From positions 682,001-746,000 of the forward strand of contig BQMF02000178.1 of assembly GCA_027922465.2 (NCBI GenBank): 64,000 bases of DNA, in the 5' to 3' direction. The notes under the pieces are model-generated. The model searched no databases and had not been told where the DNA came from. It saw only the letters and a list, made by a program, of their open reading frames with translations. Below, piece by piece: positions 62,883 through 64,000 of the stretch. The DNA comes from Turritopsis dohrnii. Taxonomy: Eukaryota > Cnidaria > Hydrozoa > Anthoathecata > Oceaniidae. The position numbers and the translations under genes were made by a program. The first letter of the stretch is position 1. Every line of letters begins with the position of its first letter.

Positions 62883-63113
62883 TTGACCTTCCTTCATATA
62901 TTAGAAACCGGCAGTAAAACCTTGTTCCACTAGTAAATTTTCATTAACATTGACCGATTTTCGAAATTTGGCCCAAATGTGACCTCTTATCCTCAATTTG
63001 ACCTTCCTTTATATATTGGAAATCAGCAGTACAAACTTGTTCCACCAGGATATTTTCATTAATATTGACCGATTTTCAAAATTTGCCTCAAATTTGGCCT
63101 ACTTTGCCTTTTT
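62883..63113. repeat. 115-bp tandem duplication
   Basis: Two diverged copies (62883-62997 and 62998-63113) run TTGACCTTCC, TGTTCCAC, TTTTCATTAA, TTGACCGATTTTC. Differences are scattered single bases. Confidence 0.8.
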
Positions 63114-63397
63114 TTCGATTAAATTATAAACTTTGACTTTCAAGTTAAGAACTCAGACTAGTGAACTTTTGAAAATACCCCTTTATAGTATTTGAAAAAT
63201 AATTGTTTCCGAGTGTCGTTTGTAATGACGTAATTTATGAAAAGGTATAGCGTGCAGATTTTTCAATATCCACTCACACGGGTGCATACGCTGGCTTCAT
63301 CCGTTCGCTCGTATAAAATTTGTTGTGTTGAGGTCGGAATTTAAATAATAGGTAGATATCAGGTGTAGAACTGCAAACCATAAATTTTTCCCAGTGG

Positions 63398-63697
63398 GTG
63401 TAGCGCCGTAGTATAGTGATTAATACTCTCGTATTTCATGCGGGAGATCGGGGTTCAATTCCCCTTCGCGGCGATTCACCACGCGCGAGTGAATGTACCA
63501 TAGCGCCGGGTCGACCCATGCCATGTGAGGGAAATTGGGTAGAGATGATGCATATCGGGTGTTGTACGAGATAATCCAATCCAAAAGAGCACATACTTCG
63601 GAGCCTCCAATCTAAGCCGTGGCCCCTCCTGGAAAGTAGATGCAATAGCAACTGAGTGAGGCTAGCCACGTAAAACAATACCAAATAATAAATAAAT
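63398..63697 (+). mobile_element. tRNA-derived SINE, copy 2
   Basis: Same head (TAGTATAGTG ... GGTTCAATTCCCCTT), body (GCGCCGGGTCGACCCATGCC, CTAAGCCGTGGCCCCTCCTG) and tail (AATACCAAATAATAAATAA) as at 19966-20292. It lacks a block of about 40 bp around the CCCTTGGTTGGGTTTGTGTC segment of copy 1. This is a clear length variant. Confidence 0.8.
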
Positions 63698-63852
63698 GTT
63701 TGTTTTTGCTAGGGCGATATGTGTATACGAATAGCTTTTGCCTCGTTCATTCAAATACACACATGTTAATATGTATTCTGTTTTCTCTACACTGGCGGCC
63801 CAGTCTCCTTTCAGTGCCTCTTTTCGGTATGCGCCTTCTTCAGTAAGCACCC

Positions 63853-64000
63853 CATAGGCGGATCCAGGGTTAGGCAAAAAAAGTGGAGGAGTACAATGCT
63901 ATTAATTTCTTTTCAGTGTTTAACTGTAATTAGTTAAAAGGCACGTTTTTCTATTCTTCTCCTAGATGACACAACGCTCCTCCTCAAATTTTGCCTAAGC
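63853..64000. mobile_element. hAT-like MITE, cut by the window end
   Basis: CATAGGCGGATCCAGGGTTA with the subterminal GGCAAAAAAAGTGGAGGAG is answered near the window end by the inverted CTCCTCCTCAAATTTTGCC. The right terminus lies beyond the window. Confidence 0.55.

Overview
The window is strongly AT-rich animal DNA with short intron-split genes, large AT-rich introns and many nested DNA transposons. Actin, lipoyl synthase, glyoxalase II, a kelch-like protein and a neurexin-like receptor are all animal-type proteins. The actin sequence, the HARBI1-type nuclease and a repeat-borne gene family resemble cnidarian proteins. A cnidarian, plausibly a hydrozoan, is my best inference, but the assignment rests on recall rather than a search.

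Five intact host genes can be assembled from exons with matching splice phases: a neurexin-like receptor (278-5822, +, 8 exons, 574 aa), glyoxalase II/HAGH (19335-24301, -, 8 exons, 305 aa), lipoyl synthase LIAS (45974-47526, +, 2 exons, 360 aa), a BTB-BACK-Kelch protein (49393-53882, +, 5 exons, 576 aa) and actin (58137-59629, -, 3 exons, 376 aa) with a CArG box upstream. They are unrelated housekeeping, cytoskeletal and adhesion genes, and I see no functional cluster.

Between them lies repeat-rich DNA. From 6.4 to 18 kb there are tandem repeats, several inverted-repeat elements and a degenerate repeat-borne gene (12742-16195). That gene is split first by a 5'-truncated LINE with a 16-17 bp target duplication and again by a foldback element built of CTGCGCGC repeats.

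The most striking region is 26970-39335, a nest of insertions. A tRNA-derived SINE is split by an element with CAGGGCTCCC ends and a CAATTG duplication. That element holds a 9.9 kb transposon (28751-38675) with CAGGCCTGG ends and a TCTTAT duplication, which in turn holds a 2.5 kb Harbinger element. The 9.9 kb transposon encodes an intact DDE integrase-like transposase (32030-33899) and, facing it, an intact 700-aa HECT-type ubiquitin ligase-like protein (34867-37910). I assign it tentatively to the IS3EU group. Its open genes suggest recent activity.

The 40-45.9 kb and 54-64 kb stretches hold inverted-repeat MITEs, tandem duplications, an actin gene fragment and a second copy of a tRNA-derived SINE. 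I see no other convincing genes there.
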